From: Brachypterus glaber
Taxonomy: Eukaryota > Arthropoda > Insecta > Coleoptera > Kateretidae
Direction: 5' to 3'
Length of the DNA: 64,000 nt
NCBI GenBank assembly: GCA_958510825.1
Contig: OY294048.1
Location: 26,608,680-26,672,679, forward strand
A program made the translations under genes and the position numbers. Of this stretch, positions 1 through 11,439 are shown piece after piece. The notes below the pieces were generated by a model. It was given only the letters and a program-made list of their open reading frames with translations. It was not told where the DNA came from and did not search any database. The stretch's first letter is position 1, and each line of letters begins with the position of its first letter.

Positions 1-1052
1 GGTGATTCAGAAATAAGTTACAAAATTTTAAGCGGCGATTCTAGGTCCAAAAATATAAATTTCCTATAAAGGTTGGTCCGGAAATGAGCCCTAAGGGAGC
101 TACGACCCTCCTAAGGGTACATCTGAAAAGTAGTTTTTATTTAATATCTCTGGAATCCTATAAACCACAGTAACGAATTTTTGCACATTCCCTAACATTG
201 ATAAAGGTTATCATTTTATGTAATTTTTGCCCCAAACCTTTTTATCTGTAAATTTTCTGACACTTTATCAACAACATATTAATCTCTAATTAAAAATACA
301 TAAAAAAGATTACTCTTTGTTTAACACCGTAGGACCAACCGTCTTCGAGATAATTGCAATTAAAGAGGAAATTTCACGTTCTGAACAACAAAAAAAGGAA
401 CTAAAAAATGCACCAATAAAAATTTCGCAGGGCGATTCTACATCAAAACTATAAAAAAAGTTCCCATACACAAATATCTACAAATCGCTTTTTAGGTTAT
501 TCTTTAAGAGACCGTAGTACTGATTTTCGAACCTAGTTGTATAGGAACTTTTTTTTCCTAGTTTTTAATGTAGAATTGCCCAGCAGTACTGAAATTTTTA
601 TTGGTGCATTTTTTAGTTCCGATTTTTGATGCTCAGAACGTGAAATTACCTCTTTAATTGCAATTTTATCGAAAACGGTTGGCCCTACGGAGCTACATTA
701 AGAGTACCTTTTTATGTATTTTTAATTAAAGAATAATATTTTATTAAGAAAGTATCAAAAAATGTACAGATAAAATAGTTTGAGGCAAAAAAGTGGCATC
801 GCCCCCCTATTTTGTACGTCCCTGGTTAAAATTATTAAGTATAAATTACATAAAATGAAAACCTTTATCGGTGTTAGGGCATGTGCAATAATTCGTTACC
901 GTGGTTTATAGGGTTCCAGAGATATTAAATAACTACTTTTCATATGTAACCTTAGGAGGGTCGTGGGGCTTATATCCGGACCAACCTTTATAGGAACTTT
1001 TTTTGTATCTTTGGACCTAGAATCGCCCCTTAAAACTTATTTCTGAATCACC
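1..1052. mobile_element. Foldback MITE of the CAGGGTGATTC family, nearly complete
   Basis: The whole segment is one long imperfect palindrome: bases 1-500 reappear as the reverse complement in about 550-1052. The outer arms carry GGTGATTCAGAAATAAG and CTTATTTCTGAATCACC. The window begins a few bases inside the left end. No coding potential is visible. Relatives sit at 26246 (left half) and 31195 (right end), and a diverged cousin at 53510. Other copies of this terminus are preceded by TA, which suggests Tc1/mariner-type mobilisation (inference). Confidence 0.8.
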
Positions 1053-1639
1053 GGGTGTTTTTCAAAGGTGGCCCCTATAAATGTTTTGTTCCTAGAGATA
1101 AAAAAATGAAATTTACACAGTATCTATAGGACCATATTTTGAATTATATCACTTAACCCCTTCCCGCATGATTTGTTATTTTTGCATGAAAAAATCATGA
1201 GCGTACATTTTAACGTTCTCATATCAGGAAAAATAATTTAAAAATCCAACTTTAATTTTTATATATATTTTTTTCAATAACGTGGTGTGCCATATGTGGA
1301 ACACTATGCAGTACGAAAACTTATTAAGTAAGTCGGTCGGTCTGTCTGTCCGGGAAATTTTTGACCACGATAACTCAATATGCTTTATTCTAAGCTGGGA
1401 TTGTTTTTGGTAAAAATCGGGATAGGGTAAGGAGGTAAAATTTTAAAAACATTTTTTTAATTTAAATTTAAATTATATATGGGACAAATTTTTTAATACC
1501 ATACCACCTTCACATGTCAATCTTACCGATTTTCGTCAAATTTGGTACACAAGTTCACTAATGCATTGTAACAACAAATGTAAAGTAAAAAAGCTTAAAA
1601 AAATTTTTTCGCCGATTTATGGACAAAACAAGTTTTTGT

Positions 1640-2133
1640 GGTTTTTCATAAATTATAAAATTTGTGAAATGCAATTTTTTCAAAACTCAATGATTATTTA
1701 TTGTTAAAAATTGCTCAAAATTTGTGATATTACAAACACGTAAATGCTTTATAAAGAGAAAAGCGCAAATTAAAAAACTAATACATTTCGCTCTTCTTCT
1801 TCTTCTTTTTCTTTAAATATAAATTTTTCTCGCTTTTTAGGGTCGTATTCAATCCAAATTTTGAAAGGGGGCCCCTAATTTTTTCGAGATGCCAAATAAG
1901 GCAAACGAGGGCCCAAATATACCTCTATCGGTGATATAAATTTTGTTCTGGTATTTTGAGATCTAAACCCTCTACGAGCCCCTTTAAAAATGGCTAAAAA
2001 TAGTAAAATAATAAAATTTGTGGAATGCAACTCTTTTAATATTTTGTTATAAACTGTTTATTTTTTGTGAAAAATTGTTCAAAATTTGTTATAGTACTAA
2101 CACTTAAATGCTTTTTAAAGGAAAATGCGTAAA

Positions 2134-2203
<70 letters not shown>

Positions 2204-3060
2204 CTCTTCTTCTTCTTTAAATATAATTTTTCCTCGCTTTTCAGGGTCGCATTTAATCCAAATTTTGAAAGGGGGCCCCCATTTTTTTTGAAATGTCAAA
2301 TAAGGCAAACGAGAGCCCAAACATACCTCTATCGGTGATATAAAATTTGTTCTGGTATTTTGAGATCTAAACCATCTACGAGCCCCTTAAAAATGGCTAA
2401 AAATAGTAAAATAAAAATTTTTGTGAAATTCAACTCTTTTAATATTTTGTTATAAAATGTTTATTTTTAGTTAAAAATTTCTCAAAATTTTTGATGTCAC
2501 CAACACGTAAATGCTTTATAAAGAAAAATGCCCAAATTAAAAATAAAATACATTTGGCTCTTCTTCTTCTTCATTAAATATTAATTTTTCTCGCATTTCA
2601 AGGTCGCATTCAATCCAAATTTTGAAGGGGCCCCTTATTTTTTTGAGATTTTCAAAAGGGCTAACTAGAACCCAAACATACCTCTATCGATGATATAAAA
2701 TTTGTTCTGGTTGTTTGAGATCTAAACCATCTACGAGCCTTTTAAAAATGGCTGAAAATGGTAAAATAATAAAACTTGTGGAATGCAACTTTTTCAATAT
2801 TTTGTTTATTTTTGGTTACCAACACGTAAATGCTTTATAAAGAAAAATGCGCAAATTAAAAAAAATACATTTGGCTCTTCTTCTTCTCCATTATGATTTA
2901 TCCAAATGTTGAAAGAGGACCAATATTTTTTTTTGAGATGTAAAGAAAGGCAAATGAGAGCCTAAACATACATCTATCGATGATATAATTTTTGTTTTTT
3001 GTTTTTTAAGATCTAAACCCTCTACCAGCCATTGGAAAATAGCTGAAAAATGGTAAAATT
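1640..3060. repeat. Degenerate tandem repeat, 280-405 bp units, left arm
   Basis: About four units, marked by recurring phrases such as TCCAAATTTTGAAAGGGG (near 1851, 2257, 2614; weaker near 2900), CTCTTCTTCTTC, and ATCTAAACC followed by CTACGAGCC. Unit length shrinks from about 405 to 285 bp. A pure (TA)n microsatellite of about 28 repeats occupies 2144-2199 inside the second unit. The reading frame spanning it on the minus strand (2036-2320) is an artefact of the low-complexity run. Confidence 0.75.
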
Positions 3061-3269
3061 TAAAAATAAGCGCCTAAGGGTATTTTACCTATTCTATTCT
3101 AGAGCTATTTTCAATATACCTTTATATTTACAATAATTACAAAAAAAATGTAACGATGGGCTTTTTAGCACTTTTAAAAATCATTTAATTTATTTTGGAT
3201 ATATTTTATTCATGGGACCAACTAATCCTTGGAAAAACTGCAACTGCAACATATAAAAATCACTTTTTA

Positions 3270-5330
3270 ATATATATTAGTCATGATTTTTTTTTTTGAC
3301 CTCTAGACATCAAATATAGTATGCACATGACTTTAAATAATACCTAGACATCTACCAAAAATAAAGTCTCTAGAAATATATTTTGAACGATTTGATCTAG
3401 AGACTTTATTTTTGGTAGACGTTTAAGCAGTACAAAAAGTAATTTGCATAATGAACTTAAAGTCTGGTCAAACTATTCGAAGGTAATTAAGAAAAATATA
3501 AAAAGTGGTAGTTTTACCCAGCTTTGATTAACTTTGATTTTTACAAAAATAAAACTAGATCTTCTCCTGCATGTGAAAAAAATAAAAAAAAAAACGTTTA
3601 TAGCTCATCTAGAAATTAAGATATAATGCTAACATACATACAGACATACCGACAGACGATGTTTTTGCAGATTTCGAATCAAAATGTTCTAAAACGTCGA
3701 GAAAAGAGAAAAAACATGATCAACAATATTTACCCAACATGCACGAATTTAACACTTCACACTATTTTGGATATGCCAATGCCGTATGATGCCATAATAC
3801 AAGGTATTCACAATAAAGCAATATAAATGTTTACTGAGCAAACTTTGCTCTAATGTTAGTCGTTTTCGAGATGTATTTCAATATACAGTCCATTAATTCA
3901 TAAAATTCAAGGAAACGGGCCTATTTTTAAAAGGTTATTGCTCCAAAACTGTTAAAGGTGCGACCCAGCCAGTTTTGATCAGGGAACTAAGGACTACAAC
4001 ATACAGAAATTTCAGCCAAATTCGCTGAAGGGTACTTTCCTTAGTAAATGTCTGTTGTGAAGTTGAAAATTCGATCACTAATTTTGTGATGTGGTATATA
4101 ATTCGGTTATAGCCCAGCAGTTAATTATAACTTTTATTATAACTTACTCAGTTAGGTTGGCCATACAATCTTCCATCGTATTTAAAGTATACCCGAGCGG
4201 AGAATATACTTAACCACTTATCACTTTATTCGGGAGCGGGTATTCTAGGAGACGGCGCTTTGGAAACAGATAAAACGATTTCTTCTTAACTTAAGAATAA
4301 TATATTAAATAAATGTGAATAAATTCTTCAAGAACATGAAAGATCAATTCTTACTTCTAAGTCCTATTTCTATGCAAAGCCCTTAAATTCTAATTTCCAT
4401 TATATATTAGTTTTCCATTATATACTTCTAAATTAAAACATTCTATGTTTGAAATCCCAACTATTCGCAATCATTTTCAAATCCCAATTTATTGTCCACA
4501 TTTTTCTTAGTGTAAATATTAGAACTGGTTCGTATAAGTCATTCAAATTATTTTACAAAATACTTTTCAAAGTTAATTAATATTCGTCAAAATTTCTATC
4601 AGTGTTCATGCTAACAATATTTATAAGTGTCCAATTATTTTCATGTCGGATAATACAAGTCTCAAAATTTTTCTAAGTTTAAAAACTATTTGTAATTTAA
4701 AAATAATTCTCAAAAATTATTTCTCACAGAAACTACATTTTCACTTTTGACACTACTGGATACTATTTAACTAACAAGACAAAAAACTATTCAAGAATGA
4801 TCACCTCTAAAATTTGGAGCTCTATTTATTCTCTTCATAAACCCATAAATTAAAATGAGGCATATTTAGGTCACACGCGCTAATGTTTCTGGGTGTGAAT
4901 TCCCCACTACCAAAGTTCAACGATTTTTACTTAGAGGGGTCCGAACAAAACCCGAAAATATCCGACGTTACTCATGCTTACTTTTAAGAATTAGATCTTA
5001 TAGGCTATGTATATTAAAATAAAATTTTAAAATTATACGGATCATAACATGTCTAGATAAATGTGCACATTTTGTAAATTAATTAAATTATTTTTTTCTA
5101 GTAGGCGGCATTCACTTTGACAGTTCTATATAGCTTATCTTAAGTATTAGAACAATTTGAATTTGCCGATTAAGCCATATTTTTTGCGACAAAATGGGCG
5201 GATATGCGTAAATGTATGATCCATAAACATATGTGCATGTACGCCAGTTTCATTGAAAATCTGTAAAATAACTTGAAGATTCCCTAAAAGTATGCTACAA
5301 TTTATGAACTAAGCCTAAATTCTTAAAATA
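3270..5330. other. Loop of the giant TTAA element, no gene recognised
   Basis: AT-rich single-copy-looking sequence. The one clear structure is a hairpin at 3348-3422: two 26-bp arms (TAAAGTCTCTAG / CTAGAGACTTTA at the inner ends) with one mismatch around a 23-bp loop. Nothing else in this 2 kb looks like a gene, RNA or ORF of note. Confidence 0.6.
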
Positions 5331-5479
5331 TATAAAAAATTGATTTTTACATGTTACAATATTTAATTTTTTTCCAAGTGTCGTTTGGTCCCATGAACAA
5401 AATATATCAAAGATAAATGTTTTTCAAAAGGGATAAGGACCATATCGTTACATTATTTTGTACTTAATGTAAATATAAA

Positions 5480-6330
5480 GGTACATATATTGATAATAGC
5501 TCTTGAATAGGAAAAATGCGATTATTTTTAAATTTTACCATTTTTAGCTATTTTCCAAGGGATGGTAGGGGGTTTAGATCTCAGAAAATCAAAACAAATT
5601 TTATATCATTGATAAGGGTATGTTTGGGCTCTCGTTTGCTCTTTGTGATATCCCAAAAAAAATAGGGGCCCGCCCCCTTTCAAAATTTGGATTAAATGCG
5701 ACCTCAAAACGCGAGTAAAATTATTTTTTAAAGAAGAAGAAAAACAGCCAAATGTCTTTTTTTTTTAATTTGCGCATTTATGTGTTATTAATATAACACA
5801 TTTTAAGCAATTTTTAACAAAAAATAAACATTTTATATCAAAACATTAAAAGAGTGGCATTTTACAATTTTTTTTTATTTTACCATTTTTAACAATTTTT
5901 AAGGGGCTCGTAGAGGGTTTAGATCTCAAAATACCAGAACAAATTTTATATCACCGATAGAGGTATGTTTGGGCTCCCGTTTGCCTTATTTGACATCCCA
6001 AAAAAATTAGGGGCCCCCTTTCAAAATTTGGATTGAATGCGGCCCTAAAAAGTGAGAAAATTTTATATTTAAAGAAGAAGAGGAAGAGCCAAAGGTGATT
6101 TTTTTTAAATTTGCTCATTTCCCTTTATAAATCATTTACTTGTTAGAAATATTACAAATTTTGAGAAATTTTTGACAAAAAATAAAAATTTTATACAAGA
6201 GTTTTGAAAAAGTTGCATTTTACAAATTTTATTATTTATGAACAACAACAAAAACTTGTTTTGTCCATAAATCGGCGAAAAATTTTTTTTAAGCTTTTTT
6301 TCTTTACATTTGTTGTTATAATGCATTAGT
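5480..6330. repeat. Inverted copies of the same tandem unit, right arm
   Basis: Two units in reverse orientation to those at 1640-3060, marked by CAAAATTTGGATT after a C-rich stretch, near 5680 and 6022, and by GGTTTAGATCTCA. The segment 6130-6420 mirrors 1480-1760. These copies form the right arm of the foldback. Confidence 0.72.
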
Positions 6331-7024
6331 GAACTTGTGTACCAAATTTGACGAAAATCAGTGAGATTGACATGTGAAGGTGGTATGGTATTAAAAAATT
6401 TGACCCATATGTGTTATTTTTTGAAAAAAAATATATATATATTTTTTTAATTTTTTTAATTTTTTCGTTTTCCAAATGGTTTAATGAACCTAGACCTACA
6501 GTATAATATGGTTGGCAGCAAATTTTTATTTTGTTATTGCATAATTTATTGTTCTTTTAATGCATGGTGTGCCATTTGTAGCACATACCTGTATTTATAC
6601 AAAAATATACCATAAAATAGCTTACCTGTAATTTTATACCCATAAACCGCTTTAACAAGGTTTATATAATAACACAATATATTTTATATTTTACTATTAG
6701 ACCGCCAAATATTTTTAATTACACTTTGAAGTTTTAGGCTATGCAGTCTTCAGCTGACACGCAGAATCCTTGTTAAAAAAGTTAATAAAAGTTCGCTTAA
6801 TTGGGCGGATTTTTTTTTCAGATAATATCTGTAACAGGTTTTTTATTCATAACAAAAAGTTATTGATCCCTTGTTTAATAGTAAGCACCAAAAATAATGA
6901 AGAAACCGGTTCGTGACATAAATGGGACGGTATGCGGGAAGGGGTTAACGTATTTTTTTTTTCACATCCGATTTAACCGGAAACGACCCCTACTTTTGAT
7001 TTTTAAAAGGAACACCCTGTATAT

Positions 7025-8472
7025 GGTTATGGTTATGGTTATTAGGGTGGAGGGTAGCTATCTACACGCACTTAGGCCACTTAGCTGGGCCCATTGTACT
7101 ACCTCCCTTTGGTCGCAGCATTTAATTTAACCTCTCAGCCATCCAATTCTTTGAATATATCTAAGAAGATGTCTGGGAGTGATGCTGCTTATACCGGCCA
7201 TGTCGAGCCAGTACTCGTCTAGCATGGACCCTCTTATTAAGGCTAACGCTGGACAGTGACATAACACATGTTCCATTGTTTCCTCTTCCATGTAGCATCC
7301 TCTACAGATGGGGTCGACTGGCTTCCCCATGATGTTAAGATGCTTATTTAGTTTGCAGTGACCTGTTACGATGCTTGCAAACTGTCTTAGGTTATCCCTT
7401 TTTAGTTGCATACAAAAGCGTGCTGTCTTTTCACACGGAGTGGGAAGGGCTGCTCTTGCATGTTTACAATCGTTTCTCGTAATCCAATTACGGGTGTGTT
7501 TTATGTGAGTTTCTTGATTAATGAGAGCTGTTTTAAAAGCGACAGATACAGGGATTATGGGCTCTGGACCAATAGGTACAGAGCCTGAGCCTGCTCGTGC
7601 CAATCTATCAGCTTCTTCATTGCCTACATTTCCATTATGCCCCTTTACCCATGAGAGTGTAACAGTATTAGAAACTGCCGCTTCCTCCAGGGATTGGTGA
7701 CATTCCAAAACTAGCTTTGAAGTAATTTTGAAAGACTTGATTGCTTGTATGGAAGCTTTGCTATCCGTAAGAATAGTTATTCTTCTATTACTGATTTCCC
7801 TTTCAGAAATAGCTCTCGCAGCATTTGTTATGCCTATTACCTCTGCCTGAAAGACCGAGGCATGCTTGCCAAGGGAAATGCTTATTTCTAACTCTAGATC
7901 TGGGCAGAAAACTCCTGCACCTGATCCTTCAGTTGTCTTTGAACCATCAGTGTACATGACAATGTCAGGTACGTTGTCAGTTTCTTCTTTAGTGGAAGCA
8001 TAAGCTTGGTATGATCTATTAAAGATATACCTGGGAGCAACTAGATCGGTCTGAGATTCAAGAATGGGAGCTTGTGACACAAACCGTTCAAGAATAGACT
8101 CATGTCCAGTACGCGTTCCTCTTGCATTCCACGTACTATTTGCTTTCAGCCTAAGCGCTGTCTTTGCGGCCTCACCCTCAACAAAAATATTAAGGGGAGG
8201 AATACAAAGCAGAGTCTCTAAAGCTGCAGTTGGAGTTGATCGCATTGCACCGGTTATACTCATAAGAGCTAGTCTTTGAATATGATTTAGTTGCGTTCTT
8301 GCTGTAGTCAGTTGGGTTCTGGGCCACCATACAACTGAGCCATATGTTAGCATAGGCCTTATGACAGCGGTGTACAGCCAAAGGGTGATCCTGGGAGACA
8401 AACCCCAAGATCTGCCCAGTGCTCTACGACACTGCCAAAAAGCTATGCATGCTTTTTCTGTTTTTTGCTAAT
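7025..8472 (-). mobile_element. 5'-truncated LINE of the R1/LOA/I group with an 11-bp target duplication
   Basis: The copy is flanked by the direct repeat ACCCTGTATAT (7014-7024 and 8473-8483). Its 3' end on the minus strand is a short (CCATAA)n tail at about 7025-7042, typical of LINEs ending in a simple repeat. It lies across the right terminus of the split MITE at 1116-7019. The matching place in the opposite palindrome arm (near 9880-9890) has one ACCCTGTATAT and no insertion. Confidence 0.85.
7127..8472 (-). CDS. LINE ORF2 C-terminal fragment: end of RT, RNase H, Cys/His knuckle
   Basis: One uninterrupted frame from the truncation point to a stop at 7127; no native start is present. The N-terminal part ends the reverse-transcriptase/thumb region (AFWQCRRALGRSWG, then TYGSVVWWP). 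A complete RNase H domain follows, with YTDGSKT, an E in FQAEV, LTDSKA, and WVKGHNGNVGNEEAD giving the expected D-E-D-D set. A C-terminal zinc-binding motif is CRGC...EHVLCHC. Endonuclease and RT catalytic core are lost by 5' truncation. The lack of frameshifts implies a fairly recent insertion. Confidence 0.85.
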
Positions 8473-8788
8473 ACCCTGTATATTTTTATATATTTAGATT
8501 TTCCATTCAGTTTTGTGTATAATCCTAGGTTTTTGTTAAAAGTAACTAAATCTATTCATTTTGGATCAAATATTGATAGAAAAATACGAATCATTAAAAA
8601 AATTGTTTACTTTTAATTTTACACGAAAACTAAGCTTGGTTTTTTTGCTTTTGCCCGAATTTTTTCTTAATTAAGTCTATGGCTCGTCAATATAATTAAA
8701 AAGGTATTTTTTTTCTCTTTACAATGATACAAAAAAGATCTATCTATCTATACAAAATAATTAATATTTATTTTCATAATCTCTTTAA

Positions 8789-9022
8789 CCCATTAAGCAC
8801 GGACCGACTTGTCTCGCGTAGGCCGTAAGTAGATCGAGCTGGCAAACTATCCCATAGGAAAATGCCATTGTTTGAATTGGAATTAAAATTGGACTTGTCG
8901 CGCGCTTCTGCGTAGGACGGCAGCCATCCGAAGCTATTGCATAGAAAGTAGTACATGTACGGCAGACGGCCCCCAATGTCGGTTTTGGATGCCATACCGG
9001 TACATCAACCGTCCTTAATGGG
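8789..9022. mobile_element. Probable TTAA-type MITE
   Basis: Inverted ends CCCATTAAGCACGG and CCGTCCTTAATGGG. TTAA precedes the left end (8785-8788); the right flank reads TATTA, so the duplication is imperfect. The other palindrome arm (near 9520-9540, complemented) continues through the CTCTTTAA target without this insert. The interior is somewhat GC-richer than its surroundings, with no ORF of interest. Confidence 0.55.
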
Positions 9023-9136
9023 TATTATTGCATAGACCCGACTTCTTCTTCTCTTTATTTTTGGCCTTTGCCTTTGCCATTTGGCCAGCTCGCTGCTCTC
9101 TTGTTAATTTCTGCAGATGGTTCGACTGGTTGTTAC

Positions 9137-9390
9137 CAACGAACTAATAACTCTTCTCTCTAGAATACGCATACCGTTAATATAAAGTATCGCCAACATC
9201 TCGGTTTGTTTGTAAACAAATAGTAGGTATATTCAGGCCTGAACAATAACAGTTACCAGTAACTGTTATTGTTGTCTCTGTTAGAACAAAGGTGTGCGAG
9301 TAAGACAGACAAATTTATATGTTGGCTACGTTTTTGTCAGTTTTTACAAATGATATGCCTATTCTAGAGAGAAGACTTATTAGTTCGTTG
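9137..9390. mobile_element. 254-bp MITE with 8-bp target duplication (hAT-like)
   Basis: Terminal inverted repeats CAACGAACTAATAAC / GACTTATTAGTTCGTTG, flanked by the exact 8-bp direct repeat GTTGTTAC (9129-9136, 9391-9398). The centre contains a smaller palindrome (AACAGTTACCAGTAACTGTT). A second copy lies at 42269-43633. An 8-bp duplication fits hAT or a similar superfamily; the assignment is inference. Confidence 0.75.
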
Positions 9391-9887
9391 GTTGTTACCA
9401 TACCATCGCTTTCTTTTGGCCTGGTCTTCAGTAAGACTGACCCGACTTCTTCCTTTGACGAGGAAACGCCGACACATAGGCTTGCGAGCGTATATATTAT
9501 TTTTACAAATTTCTTTTATTTTAAAGAGATAATAAAAATAAATATTAACTTTTTCCGCCATTCAGGTATTATTGTAAAGAGAAAAAAATAATATTTTTAA
9601 TTATATCGACGAACCATAGGCTTAATTAAGTAAAAATTCGAGTAAAACCAAAAAAGTCTTTTTCCAAATTTAGTTTTCCTGTGAAATTAAAAGTAAACAT
9701 TTTTTTTAATGATTTGTATTTTTCTATCTGTATCTGATCAAAAATGAATACATTTAGTGTCATTTCAGATTAAAAAAATCTAAAAAAAAAAAATTTTATT
9801 TAAAAAATGACAAAAGCTGTCAAAATCTGACAAAAACTTAGGATAATACACAGAATTAAATGGAAAATCTAAATATATAAAAATATA

Positions 9888-10000
9888 CAGGGTGTCCCAT
9901 TTAAAAATCAAAAGTAGGGGTCGTTTCCGGTTAAACCCGAAGTGAAAGAAAAAATTAAGTTAAGAGATATAATTCAAAATGTGTACTTATAGACACCCTG
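9888..10000. mobile_element. Intact 113-bp MITE with TA flanks (empty-site reference)
   Basis: Ends CAGGGTGTCCCATT and ATAGACACCCTG, flanked by TA (9886-9887, 10001-10002). It contains one TTAA, where its left-arm homologue carries the 5.8 kb element. It adjoins the ACCCTGTATAT target hit by the LINE in the other arm (read here as ATATACAGGGT). Confidence 0.75.
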
Positions 10001-10002
10001 TA

Positions 10003-10679
10003 AATTTCATTTTTTTATCTCAAGTAAGTCAGTTTAAGTTTCATCCAACAATTTTGTTTCGTTTGGGAGTTATATCAAAAGATGTCCAAACAAAATGTAA
10101 TTTTTGTTAAGCTCTATCACAAAAACTATAAGACTTGGAGCTTTGTACCCATGAAGACTTTTAATCTGTCAATTGAGAACTCCAACATATTTGAATTTCA
10201 GCAAATTTAACCGGGGGCCATTTCCCATATTTAATGTACGTGGTCCTTTGTAAAATGTCCTGGAAAAAATCCCGAAATTATTATGGCTCTCCTAAAGCGT
10301 AAATAGGCTTGATAAAAGTCTGACCATGGATCCTGGTCTACCGGGATAGTCTCGAATTTAAAAATCTACTAGCAGCGAAATCCTAAAAACTTGTTATCAA
10401 AAGAAAATGTTATATGATTTTTTGCAGAGACCATGGCCAATAGCAGCATTAATTGGCAAGTTCTGTTAAATGTTTATTATAGTATTTTTTTAATAAAAAC
10501 ACCTTGAAATATATAATTATATATTTTTTAAATGCGTATAGGTAAATTATTACAAATCATTAGTTTCTACGCCCGTGAGTAAAGAGCTTCTCAACTTACG
10601 GACGTATATACGTACGTACGCACTCGTTGTGCAATAACCTTTTCAAGGAAACGATTAAAAACCCTTCTTAGAATAAAGT
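10003..10679. repeat. Interspersed repeat copy with relatives in this window
   Basis: The part at about 10125-10250 (markers AACCGGGGGCCA and GTGGTCCTTT) recurs at about 31845-31985 and, inverted, at 44272-44365. The rest is AT-rich and featureless. A short (ACGT)-rich run lies near 10605-10620. No coding potential is seen. Confidence 0.5.
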
Positions 10680-10965
10680 GTGTTATCAGGGGCACCCTAA
10701 AACGCGGTGGGATAGCCCCAGAGGCTGTCGCCGTGTCAGCCCGTCTGTGCGGCGACCGGCCCTGAGGCATGCCATCCGGTGTACGGGGGGCCCGTAGGTC
10801 CTAAGGGACGACCGGTACACATCAGGCCTTAGGTTAAATACTTGTCGCTGCTCAACCTGTACATTTTTTTCTGTAATAAAGACCTGTTGAATTTGAATTT
10901 GATTTGACTTGAAATCAAAGCAGCGACGCCACACCAGGTTCGAGCCTTGCCAGCCGAAGTACAAA
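10680..10965. other. Unassigned GC-rich island
   Basis: This block stands out by base composition, with runs such as CGGGGGGCCCGTAGG. It holds a 92-codon frame on the minus strand (10686-10964) with no recognisable domain, plus AATAAAGACC near 10876. It could be part of a retroelement LTR or of another mobile element. A pol III B-box-like GGTTCGAGCC at about 10938 does not sit in a foldable tRNA. The origin is not resolved. Confidence 0.3.
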
Positions 10966-11184
10966 CTTTTTACTTTTTAAGTTTTATTTTGCTTAGTAAT
11001 TATGTTTTGAGGTTATATTTATGGAATAAATTAGCACTAATGTTTATGATAATTTTTGCTTTTTTTTAACTTTTACACCTAACTTTAAATTATACACTAC
11101 ATATACTGTTCAGACGTTTTAAAAGTGCATTTCATTCACTCAAAAAATAGGTACAATTATTCACGACGTTAGGTATGTAAACAA

Positions 11185-11267
11185 TGGTTTGTCATAAAAG
11201 TGAGTGGTTTAAACCACTCACTTTTATGACAAACCACTCACTTTTATGACAAACCACTCACTTTTAT
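11185..11267. repeat. 52-bp perfect palindrome fused to a 20-bp tandem repeat
   Basis: Bases 11185-11236 are perfectly self-complementary about the centre GTGGTTT|AAACCAC. From 11211 the right arm continues as a 20-bp unit (AAACCACTCACTTTTATGAC) repeated twice and then 17 bases of a third. The flanks carry GACGTT and AACGTC. Bases 10966-11184 to the left hold nothing recognised. Confidence 0.85.
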
Positions 11268-11439
11268 CTTTCAACGTCACATGTTACTATTTTTGCATTG
11301 ACAAGATATTTTGCTTAAGTTGTCAGATTTCCTATATTTAAATATACCTAATATTTAGTTAATTAACTAATTATTACTTTATTTGCTGTTTCTGAACCAA
11401 TTTTAAGAAAAAAAAAATTGTCTGCGCCAAAATTTAACC

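Larger units (their letters stand above)
1157..6944. mobile_element. Giant palindromic TTAA-flanked (piggyBac-like) element
   Basis: The 5788-bp element is bounded by TTAA at 1153-1156 and 6945-6948. Its inverted ends are CCCCTTCCCGCATGATT and, read inward from the other side, CCCCTTCCCGCATACC. The left arm (about 1157-3270) and right arm (about 5330-6944) are inverted copies of each other, largely built from a repeated unit. The loop at 3270-5330 shows no recognisable gene; its longest reading frame, 66 codons at 3626-3826, looks like chance. TTAA duplication and CCC ends fit the piggyBac superfamily, but no transposase is present, so the element would be non-autonomous. Confidence 0.75.
1116..7019. 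mobile_element. Short TA-flanked MITE split by the 5.8 kb TTAA element
   Basis: The two pieces, 1116-1156 and 6945-7019, together match the reverse complement of the intact 113-bp MITE at 9888-10000. The left end is degraded (CACAGTATC instead of CAGGGTGTC); the right end is ACACCCTG. TA stands at 1114-1115 and 7020-7021. Between the pieces lies the TTAA-flanked element 1157-6944. The intact relative has a single TTAA at the corresponding point, so it represents the empty site. Confidence 0.72.
8473..9887. repeat. Inner arms and loop of a larger palindromic element
   Basis: Bases 8473-8740 are an inverted copy of about 9560-9887; shared stretches include TTTTTATATATTTAGATTTTCC. The palindrome continues outward through the MITE copies at 1116-7019 and 9888-10000. 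The loop holds two nested MITE-like insertions (8789-9022, 9137-9390). No transposase gene remains; short reading frames at 8774-8995 and 9319-9591 fall in these MITEs. Confidence 0.65.

Noticed and set aside
2036..2320. 94-codon frame on the minus strand
   Set aside because: It reads through the (TA)n microsatellite and a tandem repeat unit; Tyr-Ile repeats are an artefact.
3626..3826. 66-codon frame in the loop of the giant TTAA element
   Set aside because: No recognisable motif; expected by chance in this length of AT-rich DNA.
8064..8408. Additional frames at 8064-8279 (+) and 8190-8408 (-)
   Set aside because: They overlap the intact LINE RNase H frame in other registers.
10930..10965. 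tRNA or SINE pol III B box (GGTTCGAGCC)
   Set aside because: No A box at the right distance and no cloverleaf with matching acceptor and T stems; treated as chance.
11211..11267. CRISPR-like short direct repeats
   Set aside because: Repeats are contiguous with no spacers and the context is eukaryotic.
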